A stretch of 32,341 bases of DNA from Chryseobacterium sp. CH21 (lineage in GTDB: Bacteria; Bacteroidota; Bacteroidia; Flavobacteriales; Weeksellaceae), in the NCBI RefSeq assembly GCF_004119445.1, contig NZ_QICI01000103.1, forward strand, positions 1-32,341, in the 5' to 3' direction. The notes beneath the pieces are model-generated. The model saw nothing but the letters and a program-made list of their open reading frames with translations. It was not told the origin of the DNA and did not search any database. Positions 1 through 9,165 of the stretch are shown in pieces (the first letter of the stretch is position 1; each line of letters starts with the position of its first letter). Made by a program: the position numbers and the translations under genes.

Positions 1-54
1 AAAAATAAAATGAGTGTCCTGAATGCGGTAAGAAATAAATTAGTACACAGAATA

Positions 55-86
55 ATGGCTGTCATCAATAGAAAACAGCCATTTTT
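55..86 (+). terminator. Intrinsic terminator of an upstream gene
   Basis: The segment can fold ATGGCTG against CAGCCAT and is followed by a run of T. It probably ends transcription of a gene lying left of the window. The bases before it (1-38) end in a short frame reading ECPECGKK and a stop, which looks like the tail of a zinc-ribbon protein. An in-frame stop at 6-8 prevents a firm claim. Confidence 0.6.
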
Positions 87-239
87 ACAAAAAGAAGAAT
101 TTGTGTCAATAAAAAATTCAAATTTCTCTTGTGTATTAACATAGAAATCTTTGCGTTTTCCAACCATATAATTACCACAAACAATCCATATTTAACACGA
201 ATCTTCTCCACAAAAATTTTATTCTCAACGAAATAATTT

Positions 240-247
240 TATTTTTG
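240..247 (+). promoter_or_regulatory. Candidate -7 element for the ternary-system operon
   Basis: TATTTTTG matches the Bacteroidetes TAnnTTTG consensus, but it lies only 8 bases before the ATG at 255 and would give an almost leaderless mRNA. An alternative is the AATCTTTGC near 146-154, with a TTG-containing element about 20 bases upstream. The sequence does not decide between them. Confidence 0.3.
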
Positions 248-254
248 TTAGATC

Positions 255-911
255 ATGGAAACCAAGTCACCGTTTTTAGACACGATCTTTTTGCTTCGTA
301 AGGAAGAATGTATTACTCTTTTTTCAAGCTTACAGAAAATTTCCCCTCAGGAAGAGGCGGAAGCAGGAGATTATTTTGAAACAGAATTCGAAAAAGAACG
401 GCTTGAGTTTTTGTCAGACCAATTACCCTGTAACAAAGAAGCTGCGGTATGGGCTGCCAAAGTTCTGTATCACAGTGCACAGCTTTATCTCATTAGAGAA
501 AATACAGAAAAAAATATTGAAAATCTTATTCCCGGATTCAAAGGAAGTCGGGATATTTCTTCTATCTTATCTGCGGATTTATCACTGAGATTTTTACCAC
601 AGGTAATCGTTGCTCTAAATAGTGTTGATCCCGAAGATCCACTGATTGCCATACTTGAGAATATTCTGACACAGTTTCATTATTCCGGAATTGGGTATGA
701 TCTTGATCTGAAGAATGTGAACTGGAAGGAAGAACTGAAAGACAATACGTACCGGAAACTCTATCTGGAAAGAATTGTAGAAAAAAGAGATTATAAACTG
801 GCGGAAATTCCGTTTATTAATAAACTGCTAACTGCCGAATTCGGAATGTATAAAGACGCATTCTGGAGAGAACTAAAAACTATAACCGAAGAAAACAATG
901 AAAATGTATGA
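255..911 (+). CDS. MoxR-vWA-beta-propeller ternary system component (bpX-like, helical)
   Basis: First gene of a seven-gene operon. It encodes 218 residues with no signal peptide or membrane segment, mostly helical and acidic. I cannot assign a named domain from the sequence alone. It belongs with the MoxR-vWA ternary system by position: it overlaps the next gene by 14 bases, and all later genes of the operon overlap or nearly touch. Published analyses of these systems describe several small associated families named bpX. This protein is a candidate for one of them, but the subfamily is not determined. Its role is unknown; a scaffold or adaptor for the MoxR ATPase is only a guess. Confidence 0.65.
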   Translation: METKSPFLDTIFLLRKEECITLFSSLQKISPQEEAEAGDYFETEFEKERLEFLSDQLPCNKEAAVWAAKVLYHSAQLYLIRENTEKNIENLIPGFKGSRDISSILSADLSLRFLPQVIVALNSVDPEDPLIAILENILTQFHYSGIGYDLDLKNVNWKEELKDNTYRKLYLERIVEKRDYKLAEIPFINKLLTAEFGMYKDAFWRELKTITEENNENV

Positions 912-1479
912 GAAAGTATTTGAATTTTTAACCGATCCAAGAAAAGAAACATTCCTTAAATGTCGTGATTTGGTAATCAATGATCCTGAATATGATCCCT
1001 ATTCTGAAGATATTGAAAATATGCAGGATTTACTCAATGAAGGAAAATTTGAAGAGGTTATACAATATGTCAATGTTAATATTCTCCTAAGCCCAAGAGC
1101 TCATATCTATAAATATTTTGCTTACAAAGAGCTGGGTGATGAAAAAGGAAGGAGTATTGAAATGACCATAGCACAGCTTATTTTTGAATGTCTTGAAAAG
1201 ACAGGTGCTGGAACCAAAGATTCTCCCTATATCATTACAAGAATTTCTGATGAAAGAGATTTGGTTAGGCAGCATCTTAATAAACAGGATGTTTCACAAA
1301 GTCTGGTTAAGGATGGAGATAAGATTATGGATGCACTCACACTGGATGATGGAACGCAGCTATATTTCGATATCAAAGATCCTTATCAGAGACTCGCTTT
1401 TTCATTCAGTAAAAGAAATGAACAGGCAGAAAATAATGCAGAAGAGAAACCCCAGAAGAAAAAGTGGTGGAAATTTTAA
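898..1479 (+). CDS. MoxR-vWA ternary system associated protein (bpX-like)
   Basis: A 193-residue soluble protein with no membrane segment. It starts inside the end of the preceding gene (14-base overlap), which suggests translational coupling, and ends 12 bases before the MoxR gene. The N-terminal half is helical and resembles a repeat-type protein. The C-terminus ends in a strongly charged tail rich in Lys with two Trp (EKPQKKKWWKF), a possible interaction peptide. No enzymatic motif is visible. The function is inferred only from its fixed position before a MoxR ATPase. Confidence 0.65.
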   Translation: MKMYEKVFEFLTDPRKETFLKCRDLVINDPEYDPYSEDIENMQDLLNEGKFEEVIQYVNVNILLSPRAHIYKYFAYKELGDEKGRSIEMTIAQLIFECLEKTGAGTKDSPYIITRISDERDLVRQHLNKQDVSQSLVKDGDKIMDALTLDDGTQLYFDIKDPYQRLAFSFSKRNEQAENNAEEKPQKKKWWKF

Positions 1480-1491
1480 TTTTTTAAATCA

Positions 1492-2624
1492 ATGAACCAG
1501 AATATAAATCAGCTTAATACAGTCCTTAACTACGTAAAAGATACTTTTGTAGGTAAAAATGATGTCGTAGATCTGTTGGGAATATGCCTTTTGGCAAGAG
1601 AAAATGCCTTTTTATACGGACCTCCGGGAACGGCAAAATCAGCAATTGTCAGAACGCTGGCAAAAACAGTGAAAGACGGCAAAAATTTTGAATATCTGTT
1701 GACCCGTTTTACAGAACCGAATGAGATTTTCGGACCTTTTGATATCAGAAAACTGAAAGAAGGTGAGCTTTTGACCAATACAGAAGGAATGATGCCCGAA
1801 GCTTCAATGGTTTTCCTTGATGAGATCTTCAATGCCAATTCTGCTATTTTGAACTCACTTTTGACAGCGCTCAACGAAAAAATCTTTAAAAGAGGAAAGG
1901 AAACAAAACACCTACCATCACTGATGTTTGTAGGAGCGAGTAACGTTCTTCCGGAAGATGAAGCTTTGAATGCTTTATTTGACCGTTTTTGGTAAGAATT
2001 AATGTAGATTATGTCAATCCGGAACTCTTACAACAGGTACTTTTAGCCGGAAGAAAGCTGGAAAACGAAGAAGAAACCGAAGTTCCGGAAATTCATGCGG
2101 ATGAGATCAGACAATTACAAAATTTGTGTAGAACAATAGATCTTAAACCCATTTATGAAGTCTATCTGAATACCATTATGAGTCTGCGAAATACAGGAAT
2201 TGCCATTTCAGACCGTAGAGCGGTTAAACTTCAGAACCTGATTGCTGCAAGCGCTCTGATCTGCGGAAGAAAAGAAGCTGTACTTTCCGACCTCTGGGTT
2301 TTGAAACATATCTGGGATACAGAAGAACAGATCGAAATTCTGGAGGGAATTATCAACAGGACGATTGAAAAAGACGATCACCCCGATTCCCATCCACAAG
2401 CGATGCAGAATAAAACCCCCAATCCCGAAGAAGTCATGAAAGACGTAAAAATTCTTGTGGAAAAATGGAATGGAGGAACATTGAGTTTCGAAGAACAAAA
2501 TGTAATAAAAGATAAACTGAGATATCTGCAGACTCGTTGTGACTGGATCAGAAATCCGGAACAGAAGCAGTATATCCAGCAAGAAATTGAAAGCTTATGG
2601 CAGAAGATTCTTCAAAGCGTTTAA
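1492..2624 (+). pseudogene. MoxR family AAA+ ATPase, split by a one-base frameshift
   Basis: The N-terminal frame (1492-1995) carries Walker A GPPGTAKS at residues 43-50, Walker B MVFLDE at 106-111, a sensor-1 Asn in GASN near 151 and an arginine finger in LFDRF near 165. This is the MoxR/RavA pattern: ATP-driven remodelling in partnership with vWA proteins. The frame then hits a stop just after DRFW. The -1 frame continues with VRINVDYVNP, the normal continuation in MoxR proteins, to 2624. Adding one T to the T5 run at 1986-1990 restores a protein of about 377 residues reading DRFLVRINVD. The slip site is not a standard programmed -1 heptamer (U_UUU_UGG). A sequencing error or recent mutation is therefore likelier than recoding. 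The downstream gene starts inside its end. Confidence 0.85.
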
Positions 2625-3340
2625 AAGAATTCTGGGCGGAAATTCCCCGTGCTGATGAAGATTTTCTGGGCTCAATCAGAGACTGGAAAAACATTCATAT
2701 TGCTGTAGATGATGACACGATCTGGCTGAAAGGTTTTACCGATGAACAGGCAGCTGCTTCTGAAATACAACAATTGCCGGATTTTATTTTATATGAACTT
2801 CGTGATGGACTTTTATTCAGGAAAGATTCTTTGGTTCCCAGTAAAAAAATGCGAACAGCATTGCTTTGGATTCCGATTGACAAAGCGTTGCAGCTTAGTC
2901 TTCCTCCTTCCAACCAAAATTATTTTGGAATTCATGAACAGGTTCAGATACAACTGAAAGAAAGTAATGAAGAACAGCCGGTAATTGCTTTACTCAGTAA
3001 TATTGCTGATATTAAGGAAACTATCATAGCATTGCCCAAATTTAAACTTGAAAAAATAAAATGGACATTGCTGGGAGATAAAGCGCTGTTTGTTGGAGTT
3101 CCACTGCTAAGCTTTCCCGGAAAGACCTATTGGACCAAAGACAGACATTTACTGCCCGCAGGTCTGGATTTTGAATTTAAAAATGTAAGTACGCTATTGC
3201 AGCAGAAATATAATAAAGAGCCGGAAGACTTACTGTTATGGGACGAAAAAGGAAACAGTCTTTTAATTAAAGAAGCCGATTTCCGTCCATTGTCCGTCAG
3301 CTCGTTCCGTCTTACCGAAAAATCAAAAGAATGGAATTAA
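2597..3340 (+). CDS. MoxR-vWA-beta-propeller ternary system associated protein (bpX-like)
   Basis: A 247-residue soluble protein overlapping the MoxR gene by 28 bases and the vWA gene by 10. The start ATG at 2597 is the first in frame after the frame opens. Sequence features include a short N-terminal region rich in Trp and acidic residues, and alternating strands (for example ALFVGVPLLSFPG) that suggest a beta-rich fold. No catalytic motif is seen. Genes at this position, between MoxR and vWA, are typical bpX components of ternary conflict systems, and I infer that role from context. Confidence 0.6.
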   Translation: MAEDSSKRLKEFWAEIPRADEDFLGSIRDWKNIHIAVDDDTIWLKGFTDEQAAASEIQQLPDFILYELRDGLLFRKDSLVPSKKMRTALLWIPIDKALQLSLPPSNQNYFGIHEQVQIQLKESNEEQPVIALLSNIADIKETIIALPKFKLEKIKWTLLGDKALFVGVPLLSFPGKTYWTKDRHLLPAGLDFEFKNVSTLLQQKYNKEPEDLLLWDEKGNSLLIKEADFRPLSVSSFRLTEKSKEWN

Positions 3341-5709
3341 AGGCTTATTTCCAGTCCTACGAAAATTACTTTTGGGAATGGAAAACAGATGAAGATGTTC
3401 CTGGAGATTGCGGTTATCATGACAACAATCTTCTCTCCGTGCCGGAGGTGGGAGCCATTGCTTACAGACCGTATGTAATGGAAATTCTGAACCAGCTTCA
3501 GCCCGTGGGATGGCCTCCTTTCGGGGCACTGCTTATGGTTTTATATGCGATGCAGGATGGCTATACAGATTTTGCCGGCCCATTAAGACGTACCGTAGAG
3601 TATTACAGTGGAGAAGATTTTGAATTCAATGCCGAAAAAGAAATTGAATTCCTTGAAAAAATAAAAGAACTTCCTAAAACCTATAAACAAAGGCAGAACA
3701 GAATTGTGCTGCTTCAGACCATTTTTGGAAACGGACATAACAGATTATCTCCAAGTCTTTCCGATGGCTTCTTAAGATTCTACTATAAAAGACCGCAGGA
3801 ACTTGCTGTCAGTGCAGAAAAACATGACGACGCTTCATCTGCTTTAAACAAAGATTTAAGCGCTTTGAATCTGAACGAAAAGTTTCCCACTGTACAATCC
3901 ATCATTGATGCCATGAAAGGTTTGATTCATGAACCTGAATTGGAAGATGAAGTAGTAGAAGAAGAAACAACAGCAGAGACCAGTAAAGATTTTATCAAAG
4001 AACTTATTGAAGAACCAAAGACTTTTCAGGTAGGAAGCCTGATCAAAAGAATCTGGAGTGGACTGAAAATCCCGATGCGTCACCTTTCTCCTGGTGAACA
4101 ACCCATCGGAGGTATTTCTGATATGACCAACAAAGGTGATTTCCACAGAATGCTTCTTTCCGAATTTGCCAATGAAGATGACGTCTTCATGAACCGGGTA
4201 GCCAATAATGAGGCGCTTTACATTCAAAGAGAAATCCCACCTGAAGAAAATATTTTTGAAAGAATTATTCTGATTGATACTTCCCTTAGAAACTGGGGGA
4301 CACCAAAAGTATTAGCCTATGCCTCGGCCATTGCCGTTATCAAACATCCTAAAGCCCATTCAGAATGTAAAGTCTTTGCTTTGGGACAGGCTGGTATTCC
4401 TATCGAGCTCAACAAAGTGGAAGAAGTTGTTGAAAACCTTAATCAGGTAAGTCCGGTTTTGGAAGTTTCTGAAGCGCTGGAAAAATTTTTTAATGAACAT
4501 CATTCGGAAAAGGATATTGAAGTATTCTTCATTACCCATCAGGATAATATGGCTGATGAAAAAATTCAGCGGGTCGTACATCAGAACAGAGATCAGCTGA
4601 AATTTTTGGTAACAACGTCTTCAGACGGAGAAATCAATTTTTACAAACATCATAAAGGAGCAAGAAAGCATATCCAGAAAATAAAACTTCCATTGCAGGA
4701 GCTGTGGGCCAATCCACCGCAGCAAAAACAAGCCATTCATAACTTCAATGGAAAGAAAACAGATCTGCCACAAAACTATCCGATCTTATTTCCAACACCT
4801 GTCAATAAAATCGCTAAGTTTTTATACGAAGGAGAATTTTTTATTCTGAGTTCAAAAAAACAACTATTGAAAACGTATCTGTCTGATAACTATTATGACA
4901 GACACTCTTACGATTATTATAAAACCCATCATGGCTGTGAAGTTTTGTTTGATAAAATTTCCATAAAACCCAAAGGACAGTTTGCTCTGGCAAAAAACAG
5001 ACAGCAGCACTTCATTCTGTGTCAGTATCATCCTGAGCAGAAACTGATCTTAAAACTTAATCTTAATACTGGAGAATATTCTGACCATAATCTTACAGGG
5101 ATGCATATTCCGGAAGCTTACAGACTGATTTATTTTGGACGGAATTTTTACCTGCATCACCCGGATAACGAGACCTATTATAAAATTAACATTGATGGAA
5201 ATATTTCTGTAGAACCTATTACCGGGAAAGAAAAAGAATTTGAAAAAAATAATATAAAAGCCGAAGCCGAAGTTGCAAAGCTGAAAGGAAGCGGATTAAA
5301 AGTGATCAATAATTTCAATAAAATAGGAATCAACAAATATGAAAACCTCGTTGTTTCCGGGAATGAATTATACAGTGCTTCCGAAAATACGCTGGATTTT
5401 TCCAAAAACAAGTATGATATCAGAATTTTTGCAGAGCAGAATAAAAATAAATTTACATTCCCTGACGGAAGTGAAATCATTACCGATTCAAGAGGAATGC
5501 TGACCTTCCGAAGCAGTAACAAGAGTATTGAAGAATTCTTTATTCCCTCCACATTGGGCGGTTTCCTCTCGTTGGCTACCTATACGGAATTTGGCGGGTC
5601 AGAATATTATCTTCCGGAACATGCATTGTTGAAAGTAAGAACAATGGATGATATGTGCGACAGGTTTTTAAAACCATTTATAGAACAGATTTTGGAGTAT
5701 GGAGCTTAG
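3331..5709 (+). CDS. vWA-beta-propeller protein of a MoxR ternary system
   Basis: A 792-residue protein. The N-terminal third is helical and includes an acidic linker near residues 205-215. A von Willebrand A-like domain starts near residue 311, with the strand IILIDTSLR. Its MIDAS motif is degenerate: Asp316 and Ser318 are kept, but the second Ser of DxSxS is Arg320, so classical metal binding may be weakened. From about residue 480 the sequence changes to repeated short beta strands with Tyr, Gly and Asn turns (KLNLNTGEYSDHN, HPDNETYYKINID). This fits the beta-propeller that names the system. MoxR ATPases usually act on a vWA partner, so this is the likely substrate or effector of the upstream ATPase. 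It overlaps both neighbours by about 10 bases. Confidence 0.75.
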   Translation: MELKAYFQSYENYFWEWKTDEDVPGDCGYHDNNLLSVPEVGAIAYRPYVMEILNQLQPVGWPPFGALLMVLYAMQDGYTDFAGPLRRTVEYYSGEDFEFNAEKEIEFLEKIKELPKTYKQRQNRIVLLQTIFGNGHNRLSPSLSDGFLRFYYKRPQELAVSAEKHDDASSALNKDLSALNLNEKFPTVQSIIDAMKGLIHEPELEDEVVEEETTAETSKDFIKELIEEPKTFQVGSLIKRIWSGLKIPMRHLSPGEQPIGGISDMTNKGDFHRMLLSEFANEDDVFMNRVANNEALYIQREIPPEENIFERIILIDTSLRNWGTPKVLAYASAIAVIKHPKAHSECKVFALGQAGIPIELNKVEEVVENLNQVSPVLEVSEALEKFFNEHHSEKDIEVFFITHQDNMADEKIQRVVHQNRDQLKFLVTTSSDGEINFYKHHKGARKHIQKIKLPLQELWANPPQQKQAIHNFNGKKTDLPQNYPILFPTPVNKIAKFLYEGEFFILSSKKQLLKTYLSDNYYDRHSYDYYKTHHGCEVLFDKISIKPKGQFALAKNRQQHFILCQYHPEQKLILKLNLNTGEYSDHNLTGMHIPEAYRLIYFGRNFYLHHPDNETYYKINIDGNISVEPITGKEKEFEKNNIKAEAEVAKLKGSGLKVINNFNKIGINKYENLVVSGNELYSASENTLDFSKNKYDIRIFAEQNKNKFTFPDGSEIITDSRGMLTFRSSNKSIEEFFIPSTLGGFLSLATYTEFGGSEYYLPEHALLKVRTMDDMCDRFLKPFIEQILEYGA

Positions 5710-7396
5710 AATAAAACCTTTTCCGAAAAATAACTATCCTAAAAAAGGACTTTTAATTAAAGGTTCTTCACCATTGGTATGGCTTCAGGAAATGGAAGTC
5801 CTTGGAATCAATTTAGATAAGGTGACATCTTATGCTATTCCGACAAATAGTCCTAATGTGCTGTACGGATGTTTTCTTATTTTTAATGATCATGCTCCAC
5901 AGGAAATAGGCAGAAACGCTTATTTTCAAAGCGTGGACGACAGGCTTTTCATTCCTGAAAACACAACCTTTTACCCCAAAATAAATCCGGAAGACTGGGC
6001 ACAGCTTGATTCCCGCTTTCTGATTATGCATCCCGAATTCGGATTGGTAAAACTGTCTGAAGAAATCGACTGGATTTCATTAATTCAGCAACCCGGAACA
6101 ATAAATGAAAGTATCAGAAAACCTCTTAACGGAGTTTCAATCCCTCAGAAAATTGAAAGCTACACGGTGGAAATGGATGACGAAAAAGTAATGGAAACAT
6201 TACAGCCAAAACAAACCGAAGAAGAGTGGATGAACAACCTGCCATTTGACTTAAAAAAAGTAATGGCCGGGAATAAAAAAGAAATAGAAAAATATTTAAA
6301 ATACATAGAAAAATATCCTGAAAGAGCTGTAGAACTAGGTGTTTCTCTCGATGTTATGGGAACTTCCAGAGGAGATGGATTCGGTAAATTTACCTGGCTG
6401 GAAGGATTATTTGGCGGAGGTGAAGGAGGGAAAACAGAGAGTGCAGGAACAAGAAATTTCCGTAGAGTATTCTGGGCGCTCATTATTGCAGCTATTGTAC
6501 TAAGGATTGCATTGCCTTCAGATAAAAATAATTCGGAACAGGAAAAAACAGGCTCTTCCTCAGGGAAAATTGAAAGTAATGCAGTAAAGGCACCTTCAGA
6601 TATGATTGCTTTTCAGTCCGGAACTTCGGAAATTGATCTGAAGATAGATTCAATGTATCACCAGCAGAGAAAAGGATTATCCAAAGAACTTATTCACGCA
6701 GGAATCATAGAATCCAAAACAGAAAAAGACAAAGAGAATTATAAAAAAGGAGGCGGAAGAGATGTAAGTGAAATAGGAAGTGATATTGAAAAGCTTGTGA
6801 ATAAAGAAAAACAAAGCCGGGATTCTCTTAAAACCATTTACACCAAAAAAATTACAAAACATTTGGAAGAAAAAACAGAGAAGCTACAACGTAAAATTTC
6901 AGATTCTCTGAAGCAATACACTAAAGGAAAACCTGTGAATGGGGATGTGGTAAAATATCTTCTGAAAAGAAGAAAAGCATTAATGGCTGATTCTCTAGGA
7001 AAATTGTATGGTACGCTGGATATTGTAGACCCTTCTTCTGCATCTATTGATAAAGCAAAAATAAAAGCGATAGCTCCGGAAGGAAGCCCATTAGAGAAAA
7101 AGGCTCCGGTTTCCGATATTATGTACATGGTAATCTTGATGATTGCCGGAGTAGGACTGTATTTATTCCTGTTTAAAAATAAATCGTTAAACCTTGGCGG
7201 AGACAATGTTCCGGTATGGATAAAGTTTATTTTAATTGCCATCCTTGTAGCCATGTTGTTTTACTTATTTTATCCACTGGTCAAAATGTTTGGGTACAAC
7301 TGGTTTGTATGGGTTCTGGTAATTTGTGTGATGCTACTTCTTTATCGTCTTTTTAGAGAAGATAAAACCATTTTAAACTCCGATGATGATGAATAG
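5699..7396 (+). CDS. Membrane protein of the MoxR-vWA ternary system
   Basis: A 565-residue protein with a soluble N-terminal domain (about 1-250). A first hydrophobic segment lies near 257-273 (FWALIIAAIVLRIALP). It is followed by a long, charged, Lys/Glu-rich region with Ser repeats of coiled-coil character (about 275-470). Three further membrane segments lie near 475-493, 507-528 and 534-548. No catalytic motif is recognised. It overlaps the vWA gene by 11 bases and the next gene by 14. The system thus has two membrane-anchored partners at its 3' end, which suggests that the ATPase/vWA complex works at the envelope. Confidence 0.6.
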   Translation: MELRIKPFPKNNYPKKGLLIKGSSPLVWLQEMEVLGINLDKVTSYAIPTNSPNVLYGCFLIFNDHAPQEIGRNAYFQSVDDRLFIPENTTFYPKINPEDWAQLDSRFLIMHPEFGLVKLSEEIDWISLIQQPGTINESIRKPLNGVSIPQKIESYTVEMDDEKVMETLQPKQTEEEWMNNLPFDLKKVMAGNKKEIEKYLKYIEKYPERAVELGVSLDVMGTSRGDGFGKFTWLEGLFGGGEGGKTESAGTRNFRRVFWALIIAAIVLRIALPSDKNNSEQEKTGSSSGKIESNAVKAPSDMIAFQSGTSEIDLKIDSMYHQQRKGLSKELIHAGIIESKTEKDKENYKKGGGRDVSEIGSDIEKLVNKEKQSRDSLKTIYTKKITKHLEEKTEKLQRKISDSLKQYTKGKPVNGDVVKYLLKRRKALMADSLGKLYGTLDIVDPSSASIDKAKIKAIAPEGSPLEKKAPVSDIMYMVILMIAGVGLYLFLFKNKSLNLGGDNVPVWIKFILIAILVAMLFYLFYPLVKMFGYNWFVWVLVICVMLLLYRLFREDKTILNSDDDE

Positions 7397-8411
7397 ACAG
7401 AAATTTATAGACAAATTTATAGCAGCATTCGTGCTGCTAGCCATGTTTAAGGTTGTCGGAATTGTAGCCCAGCTATTCCATGAAAGTTTCTGGAGTGTGA
7501 TCGGAACCTTAATTATTTTCCTGATTGTAGCCTTTATTATCCTTCTCGTGATCACTTCTTTGAAAGATAAAGAACAAAAAAACAGAAATTCAGCAGGAAG
7601 AAAAGGCAGTGGAAGCAGCAATTTCTATCTGGAAAATTCACTTTTTGACAGAATCAGAAGTAAATACGAAGAACTTGCCGAAAAATATATTGCCGAAAAG
7701 GACTATAAAAAAGCAGCAAGAGTATACATGAATCTTTTGCAGGATAACTATAGAGGAGCCAAAACACTGGAAAACGGAGGCTTCTACAATGAAGCAGCAG
7801 TAGTATATCTTAAAAAACTGAATAATAAATCTGATGCAGCAGTTTGTTACGAAAAAGCAAAACAATACAAAAAAGCCATTGACCTTTACAAAGAAATGGA
7901 GCAAAAGGAGAAAGTAGGAGATCTCTATAAAGAAATCAACGATCTTAGAAATGCCCATTACTATTACCAAATGGTTGCTGATGATTATGTAGGCAACAAT
8001 CAGATGGTAAAAGCTTCATTGGTGTATCGCAAAAAAATGGAAAAAACAGAAGATGCTCAGAAAGCACTGTTGAAAGGATGGGACGAAGATAAAGATGCCT
8101 TCAACTGTTTGAATAACTATTTTGCCAATATTTTTGACGTTAAAAAATTAGAATCTGAAATTCTGAATTTGTACGAAAACACGCCAGCCTACAAAAAAAT
8201 CACTTATTTGGAAGCCATGAAACATGAATTCAAAAAAGATCCGAAGTTACAGGCAGCCACCAGAAATATAGCCTATGAAATCATTGCGGAAAAAGTAAAT
8301 ACCCGTTCTGAAATTGTAAATGAGCTGAAATTTTTTAATCCCAATGATGACGTAATTCTCAAAGACATCTCAAGATTCAAAACAGGAAGAAATAAAATGT
8401 TCAGGAATTAA
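7383..8411 (+). CDS. Membrane-anchored TPR-like protein, last gene of the ternary operon
   Basis: A 342-residue protein with two N-terminal hydrophobic helices (about 13-30 and 36-60). A cytoplasmic part follows, built of helix-turn-helix repeats with TPR-like spacing (AAVYLKKLNNKSDAAVCYEKAKQYKKAIDLY and similar blocks from about 85 to 230; only short pieces match strongly). Such repeats usually mediate protein contacts. The start ATG at 7383 lies inside the preceding gene and is followed by several further Met codons (MMMN), so the exact start is uncertain by a few residues. No terminator hairpin is obvious directly after 8411. Confidence 0.65.
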   Translation: MMMNRQKFIDKFIAAFVLLAMFKVVGIVAQLFHESFWSVIGTLIIFLIVAFIILLVITSLKDKEQKNRNSAGRKGSGSSNFYLENSLFDRIRSKYEELAEKYIAEKDYKKAARVYMNLLQDNYRGAKTLENGGFYNEAAVVYLKKLNNKSDAAVCYEKAKQYKKAIDLYKEMEQKEKVGDLYKEINDLRNAHYYYQMVADDYVGNNQMVKASLVYRKKMEKTEDAQKALLKGWDEDKDAFNCLNNYFANIFDVKKLESEILNLYENTPAYKKITYLEAMKHEFKKDPKLQAATRNIAYEIIAEKVNTRSEIVNELKFFNPNDDVILKDISRFKTGRNKMFRN

Positions 8412-8699
8412 AAACAAAAAATTGGAAAGAAGAATAAATCTCATTAAGCAAAAATAGAATGTTCGCTTCATCAATCAATGTTAATTGATCCCCCTTGGCT
8501 CCCTAAAAATAAGAAGCTCCTGAAATTAAAACTTTGCGTTGAAGGTAACATGGCAGTTCTGTTTTGTTCGAAAACGCAAAGTCGCAAAGATTTTATAAAT
8601 TTTATATATAATTTTTAAGACGCAAGAAAATCGAGGATTTTCAGCTGGTAAAAAAGCATTATACATAAGTATCAGAAACACCTTTTTTATTACCCTTCC
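8412..8699. other. Intergenic spacer without a recognisable gene
   Basis: AT-rich DNA between the ternary operon and the first leader gene. The stretch 8565-8645 contains GCAAAGTCGCAAAG and a distant AAGACGCAAG. It resembles a decayed version of the intergenic palindrome at 24584-24656. I see no coding region. Confidence 0.5.
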
Positions 8700-8741
8700 T
8701 TGTGAAAATGATAAAATAATATCAAAAAAGATTTATCTTTG
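8700..8741 (+). promoter_or_regulatory. Bacteroidetes-type promoter of the first leader gene
   Basis: TATCTTTG at 8734-8741 matches TAnnTTTG exactly. A TTG (TTGTGAAAA) lies about 30 bases upstream, near the usual -33 position. Transcription should start near 8747, giving a 5' leader of only about 6-8 bases before the ATG at 8754. Confidence 0.6.
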
Positions 8742-8753
8742 CACCAGAAAATT

Positions 8754-8882
8754 ATGACAATACAAAGAGCACATATCAATGCAGAACTATTCGAAAGTCC
8801 TTCTAATAAAGGATTATTCGGGCGTGATGAGGTGATATGGAATGAGGCGAAATGTGCTGACTTTGGAAATTATTTACTATAA
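8754..8882 (+). CDS. Short leader peptide containing all 20 amino acids (attenuator 1)
   Basis: A 42-codon frame from ATG 8754 to TAA 8882, directly behind a good promoter and 30 bases before a strong terminator. The peptide starts MTIQRAHINAEL and ends DFGNYLL. It contains every one of the 20 standard amino acids, including single His, Trp, Cys, Gln, Pro, Thr, Tyr and Val. By a rough independent-composition estimate this is about a one-in-a-hundred event for such a length, and the next small gene does the same. The codons for Glu-Ala near the 3' end (8843-8849, TGAGGCG) can pair with the 5' arm of the terminator. I interpret it as a leader whose translation reports charging or integrity of all tRNAs. 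A small structured RNA with an accidental frame is the alternative. Confidence 0.6.
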   Translation: MTIQRAHINAELFESPSNKGLFGRDEVIWNEAKCADFGNYLL

Positions 8883-8912
8883 ACTTGTAAAAAATTAATC
8901 AAAATATAACAG

Positions 8913-8942
8913 AAACGCCTCGGAAAACCGAGGCGTTTTTTG
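8913..8942 (+). terminator. Intrinsic terminator of attenuator 1
   Basis: AAACGCCTCGG and CCGAGGCGTTT form an 11-bp stem with an AAAA loop, followed by a T run. The 5' arm (8916-8922, CGCCTCG) is complementary to TGAGGCG at 8843-8849 inside the leader frame. It can also pair with TGAGGTG at 8828-8834 through two wobbles. A competing antiterminator is therefore possible. Confidence 0.85.
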
Positions 8943-9030
8943 TTTTTTAGGTCAGAAATTATTTAGAATGAAAAAAAATAACCATAAACATGAAAATTTT
9001 TTAATTAACAATGAAACTTTAATACGATAA

Positions 9031-9115
9031 AATAGAGTGATAAGCAACCCGGTGAGAGACAGTCATTTAGGTAATTAAGATATCCGCAAAATATTGCGGA
9101 CAGAAATTCTCTATT
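9031..9115 (+). ncRNA. Structured RNA candidate between the two attenuators
   Basis: AATAGAG at 9031-9037 pairs with CTCTATT at 9109-9115. It encloses a perfect CCGCAA/TTGCGG hairpin and a purine-rich unpaired stretch (CAACCCGGTGAGAGACAG). The closed multi-element fold and the lack of coding suggest a riboswitch-like or leader RNA element. I do not recognise the family. It lies in the 240-base gap between terminator 1 and promoter 2. Confidence 0.35.
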
Positions 9116-9165
9116 CTAAAAATAAGATTTAATTAATTGATTATCAATAATTTAATTCAAAAATT

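Noticed and set aside
1981..1996. Programmed -1 ribosomal frameshift in the MoxR gene
   Set aside because: The local sequence U_UUU_UGG does not fit the XXXYYYZ slip rule at the A-site codon, and no strong downstream structure is apparent.
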